Shown here piece by piece: positions 44,601 to 51,529 of a stretch of 64,000 nt of DNA. The DNA lies in contig JAGXIO010000017.1 in assembly GCA_024635555.1 (NCBI GenBank), positions 29,797-93,796 on the forward strand, in the 5' to 3' direction. Under the pieces are notes generated by a model. The model was not told the DNA's origin and made no database searches. It was given only the letters and a program-made list of their open reading frames with translations. Position 1 is the first letter of the stretch, and each line of letters starts with the position of its first letter. Origin of the DNA: Saccharicrinis sp. Its GTDB lineage: Bacteria; Bacteroidota; Bacteroidia; Bacteroidales; Marinilabiliaceae. The translations under genes and the position numbers were made by a program.

Positions 44601-47171
44601 CAAAAAGCAGAAGTCACTTTTGCATCCGCCGAAGGTGGACGTGCTTTGGTGAGTATCGAAAACGGTTCGCGGATCATCAGGGAATATTGGGTGAAAACGC
44701 AAAAAGAGTTTACGGCATTTAATTTTGAGGTGACCAAGGAAATGACACCCAACATTTATGTACATGTAACCATGTTGCAGCCCCACGCCCAAACGGCCAA
44801 TAACTTACCCATTCGCATGTATGGCATAACGCCATTAATGGTTGAGGATGCCCAAACGCACCTTAAACCAATAATCGATATGGCCGAAACATTGACGCCA
44901 GAGCAGAAGGTAAAAATAAAGGTTAGCGAACAGAATGGGGTTTCAATGACCTATACCATCGCTATGGTGGAAGATGGCCTCCTGGATTTAACCCGTTTTA
45001 AAACACCGGAGCCCTGGAATCATTTTTATGCCCGCGAGGCACTCGGCGTGCGAACCTGGGATATTTACAATCAGGTGATTGGTGCTTATGGCGGTCAAGT
45101 TGAAAGAGTTTTTAGCATAGGTGGTGATGGCGATATGATGCAAAAGCAAAATGACCCCAATGCCAACCGCTTTAAACCGGTGGTAAAGGTATTTGGCCCT
45201 TTTGAGTTAAAAAATGGAGACAGTAAAACACACGAGTTCAAGATGCCCCATTACATTGGCTCAGTGCGTACGATGGTGGTAGCACGCAACGGACGAATGT
45301 ACGGAAATGCGGAAAAAACTACCCCCGTGAAAAAACCGTTGATGGTGCTGGCCACGCTGCCCAGAGTATTAGGGCCGGGCGAAACGGTAAAGTTACCTAT
45401 CACCGTTTTTGCTATGCGCAGCGACATTAAAAAAGTAGAACTAAGTATTGAAACCAATGAATTGCTCAGCCTAAAGGAAAGCAATAAGCGTGTTTTAACA
45501 TTTGACAAGGAAGGGGATAAGGTAGTGTCCTTTACATTACAAATCCCCGAAAAATTGGGGGTGGGCAAGGTGAAGATAATGGCCAGCTCCGGCACAGAAA
45601 CGGCAGTGGACGAAATAGAAATTCAAGTTCGTAATCCCAATCCGCCCCGTGTTTCTTCCATCAGCAAGATGCTTAAAGGCAAGGAGAGCGGCAGTATTGA
45701 TTACCAACTTTTTGGCATGGAAGGTACCAACAAAGCCACCATAGAGGTATCGTCCATACCCCCGGTGGATTTTGGTAGCAGGTTAAAATACCTCTTAAGC
45801 TATCCCCACGGTTGCTTGGAACAAATAACCAGCATTGGCTTTCCACAATTATTTCTGGAAAATGTGATGGAGCTTAACGACAATACAAAAGCTACTACCG
45901 AAAAAAATATCAAAGCAGCTATTAGTAAGCTTTCCACGTATATTAATGCAGAGGGTGGATTTATTTATTGGCCGGGACATACCGAAGCCAACGATTGGGG
46001 AACATCTTATGCAGGACACTTTTTTATTGAAGCCGAGAAAAAAGGTTATAGCCTACCCATAAACTTCAAAAATAAATGGGTGAGCTATCAAAACAAGCAA
46101 GCCAATAATTGGACAGCAGCCAACAATGAAAGCTACAAGCAGTTGAACCAGGCTTATCGTTTATATACCCTTGCCTTAGCGCAGCAGCCCAACAAGAGTG
46201 CCATGAATAGGATGAGGAACATCACCTCGCTTACCTCCGTAGCACGTTGGAGGTTGGCAGCAGCTTATGCCCTTATCGGACAAAAAGAAGTTGCCGCTGA
46301 ATTGATAGAAAACCAAAGCACCGAAGTGGCAGAGCGTTTTGAGTACTACTATTACTCTTATGGGTCGGCTACGCGCGATCAGGCGATGGTTTTAGAAACA
46401 TTGGTTTTGTTAGATCGTTTGGATACTGCCGCCCTTTTGATGAAGGAAATTGCGGAACAATTGAGTTCGCAACGTTGGATGAGCACGCAAACCACCGCTT
46501 ATTCGCTTATCGCCATCAGTAAGCTGGCAGGCAACTCAACCAAATCAAAGGTTTTTTACACTTATCAGGGATCGGGCATCAGTAAAGTAAAAATATCGTC
46601 GGACAAGCCTGTGAGTCAGATTCAACTACCGGCTACTATCCCGGCAAGGGGAGAGGTGAAATTTGAGAATCATGCCGAGGGCGTTATGTTTGCACGATTG
46701 ATATTGGAGGGAACTCCTTTTATGGGCGATTCAGTGGCAGAAAGCTCCAACCTTAAGATGAGCGTAAAATATACAACCTTGTCGGGCGAGCCCATCGATG
46801 TAGGGAACTTGCCGCAGGGAACCGATTTTATGGCGATAGTAACCCTAACACATCCAGGCCAGTTGTCGGGTTACACCAACATGGCTCTTACGCAGATATT
46901 CCCCTCAGGCTGGGAAATACGAAACACCCGCATGGAAGATACGCCATCCGTTTTTGACGTCAACACCCCCGATTACCGCGACATACGTGACGACAGGGTG
47001 TATACCTATTTCGACCTTGAACGTAACCAAAGTCTTACTTTTGTGGTATTGCTCAATGCTACCTATCAAGGGCGTTACTATTTGCCGTCAGTGTCGTGTC
47101 AGGCCATGTACAACAATCAGATAGCCTCGCGTAAGTCAGGACAATGGGTGCAGGTAATGGGGCAAGAGTAA
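41613..47171 (+). CDS. Alpha-2-macroglobulin-family lipoprotein
   Basis: The ATG at 41613 gives a lipoprotein signal (MQPKKLFSVLILFACLLLAGC, Cys21) and 1852 aa, the scale of bacterial A2M (YfhM type, about 1650 aa, here longer). The mid-region has MG domains with KGYIYGERGVWRPGDTLFVS, the bait-adjacent macroglobulin signature. The thioester motif is present as HGCLEQITS near residue 1400. A Tyr/Asp/Glu-rich insert (about 450-500) contains YYDEDYYYDGSWNERED. The family traps invading proteases by a conformational change after bait cleavage. No pbpC gene, the usual partner, is adjacent. Confidence 0.95.
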   Translation: MQPKKLFSVLILFACLLLAGCGKKNKEVQQLSEVKYNPKVAAFTSGMVSNQAEVMVRFSEIIEEAEPGKPASSSIMKITPSVKGDFYWLDNQTLAFKARERMKGATVYKVQVKLGQVFKDNDEDFEFTFQTLTQNLRLDLGQVSPYKNTELSDNRLSGTLILADYTDLSQVHKVLSANQKGEELEVEWLASGTPNHYPFLLHHIKRGNSSSSVQIKINGEPIDVDLHESEKLKIPSINDFELVACKTVFQPRQSIDISFTDPLNPSQEVAGLVELDNATSFTAEIENNILHVYPNNSLIGDVSVTVHPGIENILGTKSKEKETYQLTFTSNKPQVEFLGSGTILPESLGLTLPFKAVSLKEVQVQVIKIYENNIASFLQENTLDGNYQLKRAGRLILKKTIPLNTDRTLDLNKWNTFSIDLDRLVKVDRGAIYRVELHFTRRNAIYPCAEVDAEDASADAMPDPDVISEREIAYFDGPQGYSYYDEDYYYDGSWNEREDPCKKAYYHDNRFASRNILASNIGIIAKKGTDKEMLVALTDLRTTEPLANVDVEIYNYQNQLITSAKSNKDGLIRMDVTKQPFLLIAKYENQRGYLRLDEGSSLSMSRFDVAGQTIDKGLKGYIYGERGVWRPGDTLFVSFILEDRDNTLPKNHPVVFELSNPNGQLVRRMASTDGVNNMYLFKVNTRDDAPTGNWQARFLVGGTAFYKTLKVETVKPNRLKIKMDFGTKMISVAKPFIQADMEVKWLHGAVAKNLKTNVTATLTSMSTHFEKFRDFSFDDPSRSFTGEEVTFFEGKTDAEGIVNIQGNLEVSDQAPGMLRASFRTRVFEESGDFSVDRFSIPYSPYKSYVGIKTPEGDKRGMLLTDKNHTIQVATVDSEGNPKSKSGLKYVIYKVNWRWWWESGDDNLARYISSSSEDVIDRGTLSTKDGKGSFDFKIEYPAWGRYLIRVFDPMSGHVSGSTVYVDWPGYSMKPAGDNPEAASMLTLSSTEDKYNVGQKAEVTFASAEGGRALVSIENGSRIIREYWVKTQKEFTAFNFEVTKEMTPNIYVHVTMLQPHAQTANNLPIRMYGITPLMVEDAQTHLKPIIDMAETLTPEQKVKIKVSEQNGVSMTYTIAMVEDGLLDLTRFKTPEPWNHFYAREALGVRTWDIYNQVIGAYGGQVERVFSIGGDGDMMQKQNDPNANRFKPVVKVFGPFELKNGDSKTHEFKMPHYIGSVRTMVVARNGRMYGNAEKTTPVKKPLMVLATLPRVLGPGETVKLPITVFAMRSDIKKVELSIETNELLSLKESNKRVLTFDKEGDKVVSFTLQIPEKLGVGKVKIMASSGTETAVDEIEIQVRNPNPPRVSSISKMLKGKESGSIDYQLFGMEGTNKATIEVSSIPPVDFGSRLKYLLSYPHGCLEQITSIGFPQLFLENVMELNDNTKATTEKNIKAAISKLSTYINAEGGFIYWPGHTEANDWGTSYAGHFFIEAEKKGYSLPINFKNKWVSYQNKQANNWTAANNESYKQLNQAYRLYTLALAQQPNKSAMNRMRNITSLTSVARWRLAAAYALIGQKEVAAELIENQSTEVAERFEYYYYSYGSATRDQAMVLETLVLLDRLDTAALLMKEIAEQLSSQRWMSTQTTAYSLIAISKLAGNSTKSKVFYTYQGSGISKVKISSDKPVSQIQLPATIPARGEVKFENHAEGVMFARLILEGTPFMGDSVAESSNLKMSVKYTTLSGEPIDVGNLPQGTDFMAIVTLTHPGQLSGYTNMALTQIFPSGWEIRNTRMEDTPSVFDVNTPDYRDIRDDRVYTYFDLERNQSLTFVVLLNATYQGRYYLPSVSCQAMYNNQIASRKSGQWVQVMGQE

Positions 47172-47254
47172 AGGCAATACGCTAGGTTGAAATCAAATTA
47201 ATATACTTTTACGGTACGCCGCATTTCGTTATGCCAATAAATAAATGTTAAAAC

Positions 47255-47369
47255 TTTGTTAAAAAACAAAAATTAACTTTATATTTGCGGCTGGAAAAAA
47301 GTATATCCTTTTCCCTTAAATCTAAAAAAATCCGCAAAAAAGGCCCACTACCCATGGGTCTTTTTTGCG
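47255..47369 (+). ncRNA. Candidate small RNA or leader with promoter and terminator hairpin
   Basis: A TTTG (47255-47258) and a TATATTTG box (47280-47287) precede a 14-bp stem CGCAAAAAAGGCCC / GGGTCTTTTTTGCG (47333-47346/47356-47369, one wobble) only about 45 bp away. No ORF lies between. A short transcript of about 75-80 nt starting near 47294 is predicted. The hairpin could also simply terminate the A2M gene. Confidence 0.5.
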
Positions 47370-47471
47370 TTTACCACTTTTGTAAATAGAGAAGTGAACC
47401 ATTTAAGTAGGCCGGGGTTTTATCCTCTAAACACCAATAGTTCATACAAACTTTAATGTTATTTTATTCTT

Positions 47472-48068
47472 ATGCAATCATTTTGGGACGAGCGCTATGC
47501 CTCGCAAAAATACATATATGGCGAAGAGCCAAACCCTCAGCTTAAAAGTTTTATAGACAGAAATACACCGGGCAAAATTTTATTTCCAGGTGAAGGCGAA
47601 GGGCGAAACGCTGTTTATGCAGCCTTGCAAAACTGGGATGTTGTGGCCATGGATCAAAGTAGCATGGCTAAGACCAAAGCAGAGGCTTTGGCCGCCAAAC
47701 ATGGAGTTAAGATTGATTATTCCATAGGCGATATTGTAGCCAGCGTATACCCTCCAGAAAGCTTCGAGGCCATAGCACTGGCATTTTTTCATCTGCCCCC
47801 GCAAGTACGAAATAAGGTACATACTTATTTGGCATCTTTGTTAAAGCCCGGAGGTAAATTATTTTTAGTGGGTTTTTCAAAGCAACAGATCAACTATAAT
47901 AGTGGTGGCCCTGGTAATGTGGATATGCTGTATTCAACAAACCTTTTGCTTGAGGATTTTAATGGTTTTCAGATTGTTACCAATGAGCAGTTTGTGTCGG
48001 AATTAAACGAAGGCGACGGGCATGATGGTCTGGCATCGCTAATAGTGTTTGAAGCAATAAAAAAATAG
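47472..48068 (+). CDS. Class I SAM-dependent methyltransferase
   Basis: This 198-aa protein has a Rossmann-type methyltransferase core: FWDERYASQKYIYGEEPN (TehB-like N-terminus), KILFPGEGEGRNAVYAA (SAM glycine loop, about 35-51), VVAMDQSS (acidic ribose-binding residue) and FLVGFSKQQIN. It resembles tellurite/thiopurine-type small-molecule methyltransferases. The substrate is unknown. It is monocistronic, framed by hairpins on both sides. Confidence 0.85.
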   Translation: MQSFWDERYASQKYIYGEEPNPQLKSFIDRNTPGKILFPGEGEGRNAVYAALQNWDVVAMDQSSMAKTKAEALAAKHGVKIDYSIGDIVASVYPPESFEAIALAFFHLPPQVRNKVHTYLASLLKPGGKLFLVGFSKQQINYNSGGPGNVDMLYSTNLLLEDFNGFQIVTNEQFVSELNEGDGHDGLASLIVFEAIKK

Positions 48069-48081
48069 GATTGGTATAAAC

Positions 48082-48125
48082 CTAACTTGGACAAGCCAAA
48101 AACTTTTTTGGCTTGTCCAAGTTAG
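48082..48125. terminator. Perfect 21-bp inverted repeat after methyltransferase
   Basis: CTAACTTGGACAAGCCAAAAA (48082-48102) and its exact complement (48105-48125) are separated by two bases. The central A/T runs make it a bidirectional terminator candidate, though the stem is longer than most. Confidence 0.8.
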
Positions 48126-48210
48126 TAGGCAAAATTTAAAAATACATAATTTGTAGGTTTCATTATTTTTTATTCTTCAGTATCAAAAAACAATGCATTT
48201 TAAATTTTGC

Positions 48211-48273
48211 TTTAGTACCTTATCTCTAATATTCTCCCAAAAAATGGCAGAATATTAGAGATAAGGTACTAAA
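48211..48273. repeat. Perfect 25-bp inverted repeat with 13-nt loop
   Basis: TTTAGTACCTTATCTCTAATATTCT (48211-48235) is exactly complementary to 48249-48273. It lies only 29 bp upstream of the next start codon. It lacks the G/C-rich stem and U-run of a terminator, so it may be an RNA structural element, a protein-binding palindrome or a small mobile-element relic. Confidence 0.8.
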
Positions 48274-48302
48274 TAATGGTAATTTTGACTTAAATTTTAA
48301 AA

Positions 48303-48668
48303 ATGGATGATAAAGAGATATCTGCCAGCCCGCAGGCTGGGATAAAAGAAGATAGTTGGGAAGAAATGCTTTTAAAAGTAAGCAAGAAATTTAAAGTAAT
48401 GGCCGACTTCGATTTTCTATTGTTTTTGATAGGAATACAGGAACGCGGCACGGGATATATTCAATATTCGAAGCAAGAAAAAATGGACTTAATAAACTTG
48501 GGACGCTGTGTGTTATTTCAGCGCAAAGGTTTTTATGCCACCGATGGAGTTGACGAAGAAGGATGGCCTACTTTTACCATAGTTAATGAAATACAGGATA
48601 TATCGCCCTCGGAACGCGAAGGTATTTTAAAGAAGGCCATGATAAAGTATTTTGCGGAAAAATTATAG
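48303..48668 (+). CDS. Hypothetical protein, Bacteroidota-type
   Basis: This 121-aa soluble acidic protein has no recognised domain. It has a helical N-terminal half (DSWEEMLLKVSKKFKVMADFDFLLFLIGIQE) and a mixed C-terminal half (GYIQYSKQEKMDLINLGRCVLF). Residues 8-14 (ASPQAGI) are encoded by a palindromic repeat (CCAGCCCGCAGGCTGG), so the N-terminus may have been altered by repeat insertion. It is 24 bp upstream of the first cyclophilin gene and may be co-transcribed with it. Confidence 0.65.
   Translation: MDDKEISASPQAGIKEDSWEEMLLKVSKKFKVMADFDFLLFLIGIQERGTGYIQYSKQEKMDLINLGRCVLFQRKGFYATDGVDEEGWPTFTIVNEIQDISPSEREGILKKAMIKYFAEKL
48325..48340. repeat. Palindrome inside the hypothetical gene
   Basis: CCAGCCCGCAGGCTGG (16 bp) lies within codons 8-13. 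With flanking TATCTG..GGATA it resembles the dispersed palindromes at 4611 and 31514. Confidence 0.7.
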
Positions 48669-48692
48669 GCAAAAGTAACCACAAAGGAGAAA

Positions 48693-49559
48693 ATGAAAAA
48701 TACCATTTTGTATTTATTATCAATGCTCTTTATGAGCATTATAAGTTGCTCGTCCAAGCCGAGTGAGCCCATTGTGCGTATAAAAACCACACATGGAACC
48801 CTCAAGATAAAGTTGTACAACGAAACCCCGGCACATCGCGATAACTTTTTAAAGCTGGCGAAAGAGGGGTATTTCGATGGTACCTTGTTTCATCGGGTTA
48901 TCAAAGATTTTATGATTCAGGGTGGTGACCCCAATTCTAAAGATGCGCAACCCGGAGTGTCACTGGGCGATGGGGGACCGGACTATACCTTGCCTGCCGA
49001 GTTTAATTACCCTACACTTTTCCATAAAAAAGGAGCGCTTGCCGCAGCCCGCCAAGGCGATCAGCAAAATCCCGAAAAACGTTCCTCGGGCTCGCAGTTT
49101 TATATTGTGCACGGCGAGGTGTACGACGAAGCTAAGCTCGCCAAGGAAGAAAACAAAATACGTGAAGGAAAAAGACGGGATATTTTTAACCACTTGCTTA
49201 TGCAGTACAACGATTCGTTAAATATGCTTCAGCAATTGGGCAAGGAGGATGAAATGATGGCTTTGCAGAATTTTGTAATGAGCGAGGTAATGAGAATATA
49301 CGGCGAGGAACCTGAGTTTAGTATCCCGGAAAAAATAAAGGAGGTTTATAAAACAATTGGCGGAACTCCTCATTTGGATAGATCGTACACGGTTTTTGGT
49401 GAGGTGATTGAAGATAAAACCCTGTTTGAAAAAATTGGCTCGTGGTTTGGTAAGCACTATGGCTTGGAGGTTATAGACCTAATAGCCCAGGAAAAAACCG
49501 ATGGCCGTAACCGACCGCTGAACGATGTGGTAATGGAAGTAAAAGTGGTTAAAAAATAA
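48693..49559 (+). CDS. Cyclophilin-type peptidyl-prolyl isomerase, lipoprotein
   Basis: This 288-aa protein has a signal ending MSIISCSSKPSEP, an SPII site. The cyclophilin core starts VRIKTTHGTLKIKLYNETP and keeps the active-site Arg, Phe and Gln (LFHRVIKDFMIQGGD). A helical insertion of about 80 residues (YDEAKLAKEENKIREGKR..NFVMSEVMRIYG) sits between the core and the final YTVFGEVIED strand. It would catalyse X-Pro isomerisation of periplasmic or outer-membrane proteins. It is the first of three cyclophilins in 4.1 kb. Confidence 0.93.
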   Translation: MKNTILYLLSMLFMSIISCSSKPSEPIVRIKTTHGTLKIKLYNETPAHRDNFLKLAKEGYFDGTLFHRVIKDFMIQGGDPNSKDAQPGVSLGDGGPDYTLPAEFNYPTLFHKKGALAAARQGDQQNPEKRSSGSQFYIVHGEVYDEAKLAKEENKIREGKRRDIFNHLLMQYNDSLNMLQQLGKEDEMMALQNFVMSEVMRIYGEEPEFSIPEKIKEVYKTIGGTPHLDRSYTVFGEVIEDKTLFEKIGSWFGKHYGLEVIDLIAQEKTDGRNRPLNDVVMEVKVVKK

Positions 49560-49619
49560 TATTCATCAAATTGTTGTAAGTTGTATAATATGTGTTTTTG
49601 TAAATGAAAATTTAGTTAT

Positions 49620-50468
49620 ATGACAAAAGAAACGTCAATAAAGTTATTTCAGGACCATAACGTGCGTGTTGTATGGGATAGTAATCAAGAAAAATGGCTT
49701 TTTTCTATAGTTGATATAATTGCGATTTTAACAGGCAGTGAAAGACCAAGAAAATACTGGTCGGATTTAAAGAAGAAGTTAAAGTTGGAAGGAAGTGAAG
49801 TGTCCGAAAAAATCGGACAGTTGAAAATGAAGTCTCCTGATGGTAAAATGAGAGTGACGGATGTTGCTGACACGGAGCAGTTGTTACGATTAATACAGTC
49901 CATTCCGTCGCCCAAAGTAGAGCCATTTAAATTATGGTTAGCTAAAGTAGGTTATGAACGTATTGAAGAAACTGAGGATCCTGAAATAGCTTTTGATAGG
50001 GCAATGGAAACGTACCTAAAAAAAGGATATTCTACAAATTGGATAAATCAAAGACTAAAGAGTATTGAAGTCCGTAAGGAATTAACTGATGAATGGGAAC
50101 AAAGAGGAGTTAAAAAAGGTCTGGACTATGCCATCCTAACCGACGAGATAACACAAGCTTGGGCTGGACTAACAACTAAGGAATACAAAGACTTTAAAGA
50201 TCTTAAGAAAGAAAATCTCAGAGATAATATGACCAATTTAGAGTTGGTTTTAAATATGTTGGCAGAAGCTACAACTACTGAAATTTCAAAAGAAAAGAAA
50301 CCTGAAACATTTTTGGAGAATAAGAAAATAGCAAGACAAGGAGGTACAATAGCTGGAAATACAAGGAAGGAGATTGAAGAGAAGACGGGAAAAAGCGTAC
50401 TATCACCACTTAATGCAAAAGAACTTGGAGGGAAGATCGATAATAAAAATATGGGGATAGAAGAATGA
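49620..50468 (+). CDS. BRO-N domain protein (DinD/antirepressor-like)
   Basis: This 282-aa protein has an N-terminal BRO-N domain (about 5-115): VRVVWDSNQEKWLFSIVDI, RPRKYWSDLKKKL and LLRLIQSIPSPKVEPFKLWLAKVG, the typical phage antirepressor/DinD fold. Residues 115-275 form a helical C-terminal part seen in DinD-like proteins (YLKKGYSTNWINQRLKSIEVRKEL, and a final IARQGGTIAGNTRKEIEEKTG). Such proteins are often SOS- or phage-linked DNA binders. It sits alone between two cyclophilin genes with no other phage gene, so it looks like an independent insertion. Confidence 0.88.
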   Translation: MTKETSIKLFQDHNVRVVWDSNQEKWLFSIVDIIAILTGSERPRKYWSDLKKKLKLEGSEVSEKIGQLKMKSPDGKMRVTDVADTEQLLRLIQSIPSPKVEPFKLWLAKVGYERIEETEDPEIAFDRAMETYLKKGYSTNWINQRLKSIEVRKELTDEWEQRGVKKGLDYAILTDEITQAWAGLTTKEYKDFKDLKKENLRDNMTNLELVLNMLAEATTTEISKEKKPETFLENKKIARQGGTIAGNTRKEIEEKTGKSVLSPLNAKELGGKIDNKNMGIEE

Positions 50469-50532
50469 AAAGCCAAAATATGAATTATGAATAATATTAT
50501 ATGCAGGATTAAGTCCATTTAAAATTTTGCGA

Positions 50533-51327
50533 ATGAAAAAGTTAGTTGTTTTAGCGATATTTGGTCTTTGGGTTTTAGTTGGTCATGCACAAAGTAAAAG
50601 CGTAATCATATCAACCACTTTGGGCGATATAAAAATTATGCTTTACGATGATACACCCAAGCATAGAGATGGCTTTTTAAAACTAGCTACGGAATGTCAC
50701 TACGATGGCACACTATTTTACAGGGTAGTAAAAAATTTTGTGATTCAAGGCGGATCGTCCGACTCAAAAAATGCTTCGCCAGGAAAGCATATTGGCTATG
50801 GCAGTTCAGAATTAACCATCGATTCAGAATTCCGCGAGAACAGGTTTCATAAAAAAGGTGCCATCTGCGCACCTCGACAACCCGAAGATATCAATCATTT
50901 TTTAATGTCGGACATAAGCCAGTTTTATATTGTTTTAGGCAGGATTTACACTGAATCAGAGCTGGACTTGTTGGAAAAAGCAACAAACACCCCCATCATG
51001 ATTGATCTGAAAAAGAAATTTTATCTGCCACAAAAAGCCAGGCTGGATAAACTAAAAACGGAAGATCCTCATGGCTTCAACCAATTACTGCGCGAAATAA
51101 AGGATAAAATAGCTTTTGAATATACTCTTTCGGACCGATTGGAGTTTACTCCGGAACAAAGGAAAGTTTATACAACAATAGGCGGTTTACCTGAGTTGGA
51201 TGCCGACTATACGGTATTTGGAGAGGTGGTCAGCGGCTTTAGCGTTGTGGAGAAAATTGCCGCTCTCGAAACCGACAAAAACAACCGCCCCTATACCGAT
51301 GTGAAGCTGGTGGTGAGGGTGTTGTAG
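50533..51327 (+). CDS. Cyclophilin-type peptidyl-prolyl isomerase, secreted
   Basis: The ATG at 50533 (MKKLVVLAIFGLWVLVGHAQ, a signal peptide) is preferred over TTG 50527; the product is 264 aa. The cyclophilin core is SVIISTTLGDIKIMLYDDTP with active-site residues in LFYRVVKNFVIQGGS. The middle has a helical insertion like that of the preceding cyclophilin, ending YTTIGGLPELDADYTVFGEV. The usual SGSQF element is changed to MSDISQFYIV, so activity may be reduced. It is a paralogue of its two neighbours. Confidence 0.9.
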   Translation: MKKLVVLAIFGLWVLVGHAQSKSVIISTTLGDIKIMLYDDTPKHRDGFLKLATECHYDGTLFYRVVKNFVIQGGSSDSKNASPGKHIGYGSSELTIDSEFRENRFHKKGAICAPRQPEDINHFLMSDISQFYIVLGRIYTESELDLLEKATNTPIMIDLKKKFYLPQKARLDKLKTEDPHGFNQLLREIKDKIAFEYTLSDRLEFTPEQRKVYTTIGGLPELDADYTVFGEVVSGFSVVEKIAALETDKNNRPYTDVKLVVRVL

Positions 51328-51395
51328 ATTGGATGTTTGTGCGATTTTAGATAAAATAAAATAATAAGGTTGTCTATATCATGGAAATACAATAG

Positions 51396-51472
51396 CTACT
51401 AAGGTGAAAAAAATAAAATAAGGTCTTAATAGTAATAGTGAAAACCTTATTTTTAGCAGCAAACCTTAGTAG
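51396..51472. repeat. Nested inverted repeats upstream of fused cyclophilin
   Basis: Outer arms CTACTAAGGT (51396-51405) and ACCTTAGTAG (51463-51472) enclose AAAATAAGGT (51415-51424) and ACCTTATTTT (51444-51453). The 7-mer AAGGT(C/G) and its complement recur. This 202-bp gap could fold into a compact stem, or contain operator sites for the downstream gene. Confidence 0.7.
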
Positions 51473-51529
51473 TTTTTAATAAACGAAGTTTAGTGACCTT
51501 ATTACCTTATTCGAATTAATTACATAAAC

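Noticed and set aside
49620-50468. Prophage, from the antirepressor-like gene
   Set aside because: No capsid, terminase, integrase or lysis genes are near; the gene stands alone among cyclophilins.
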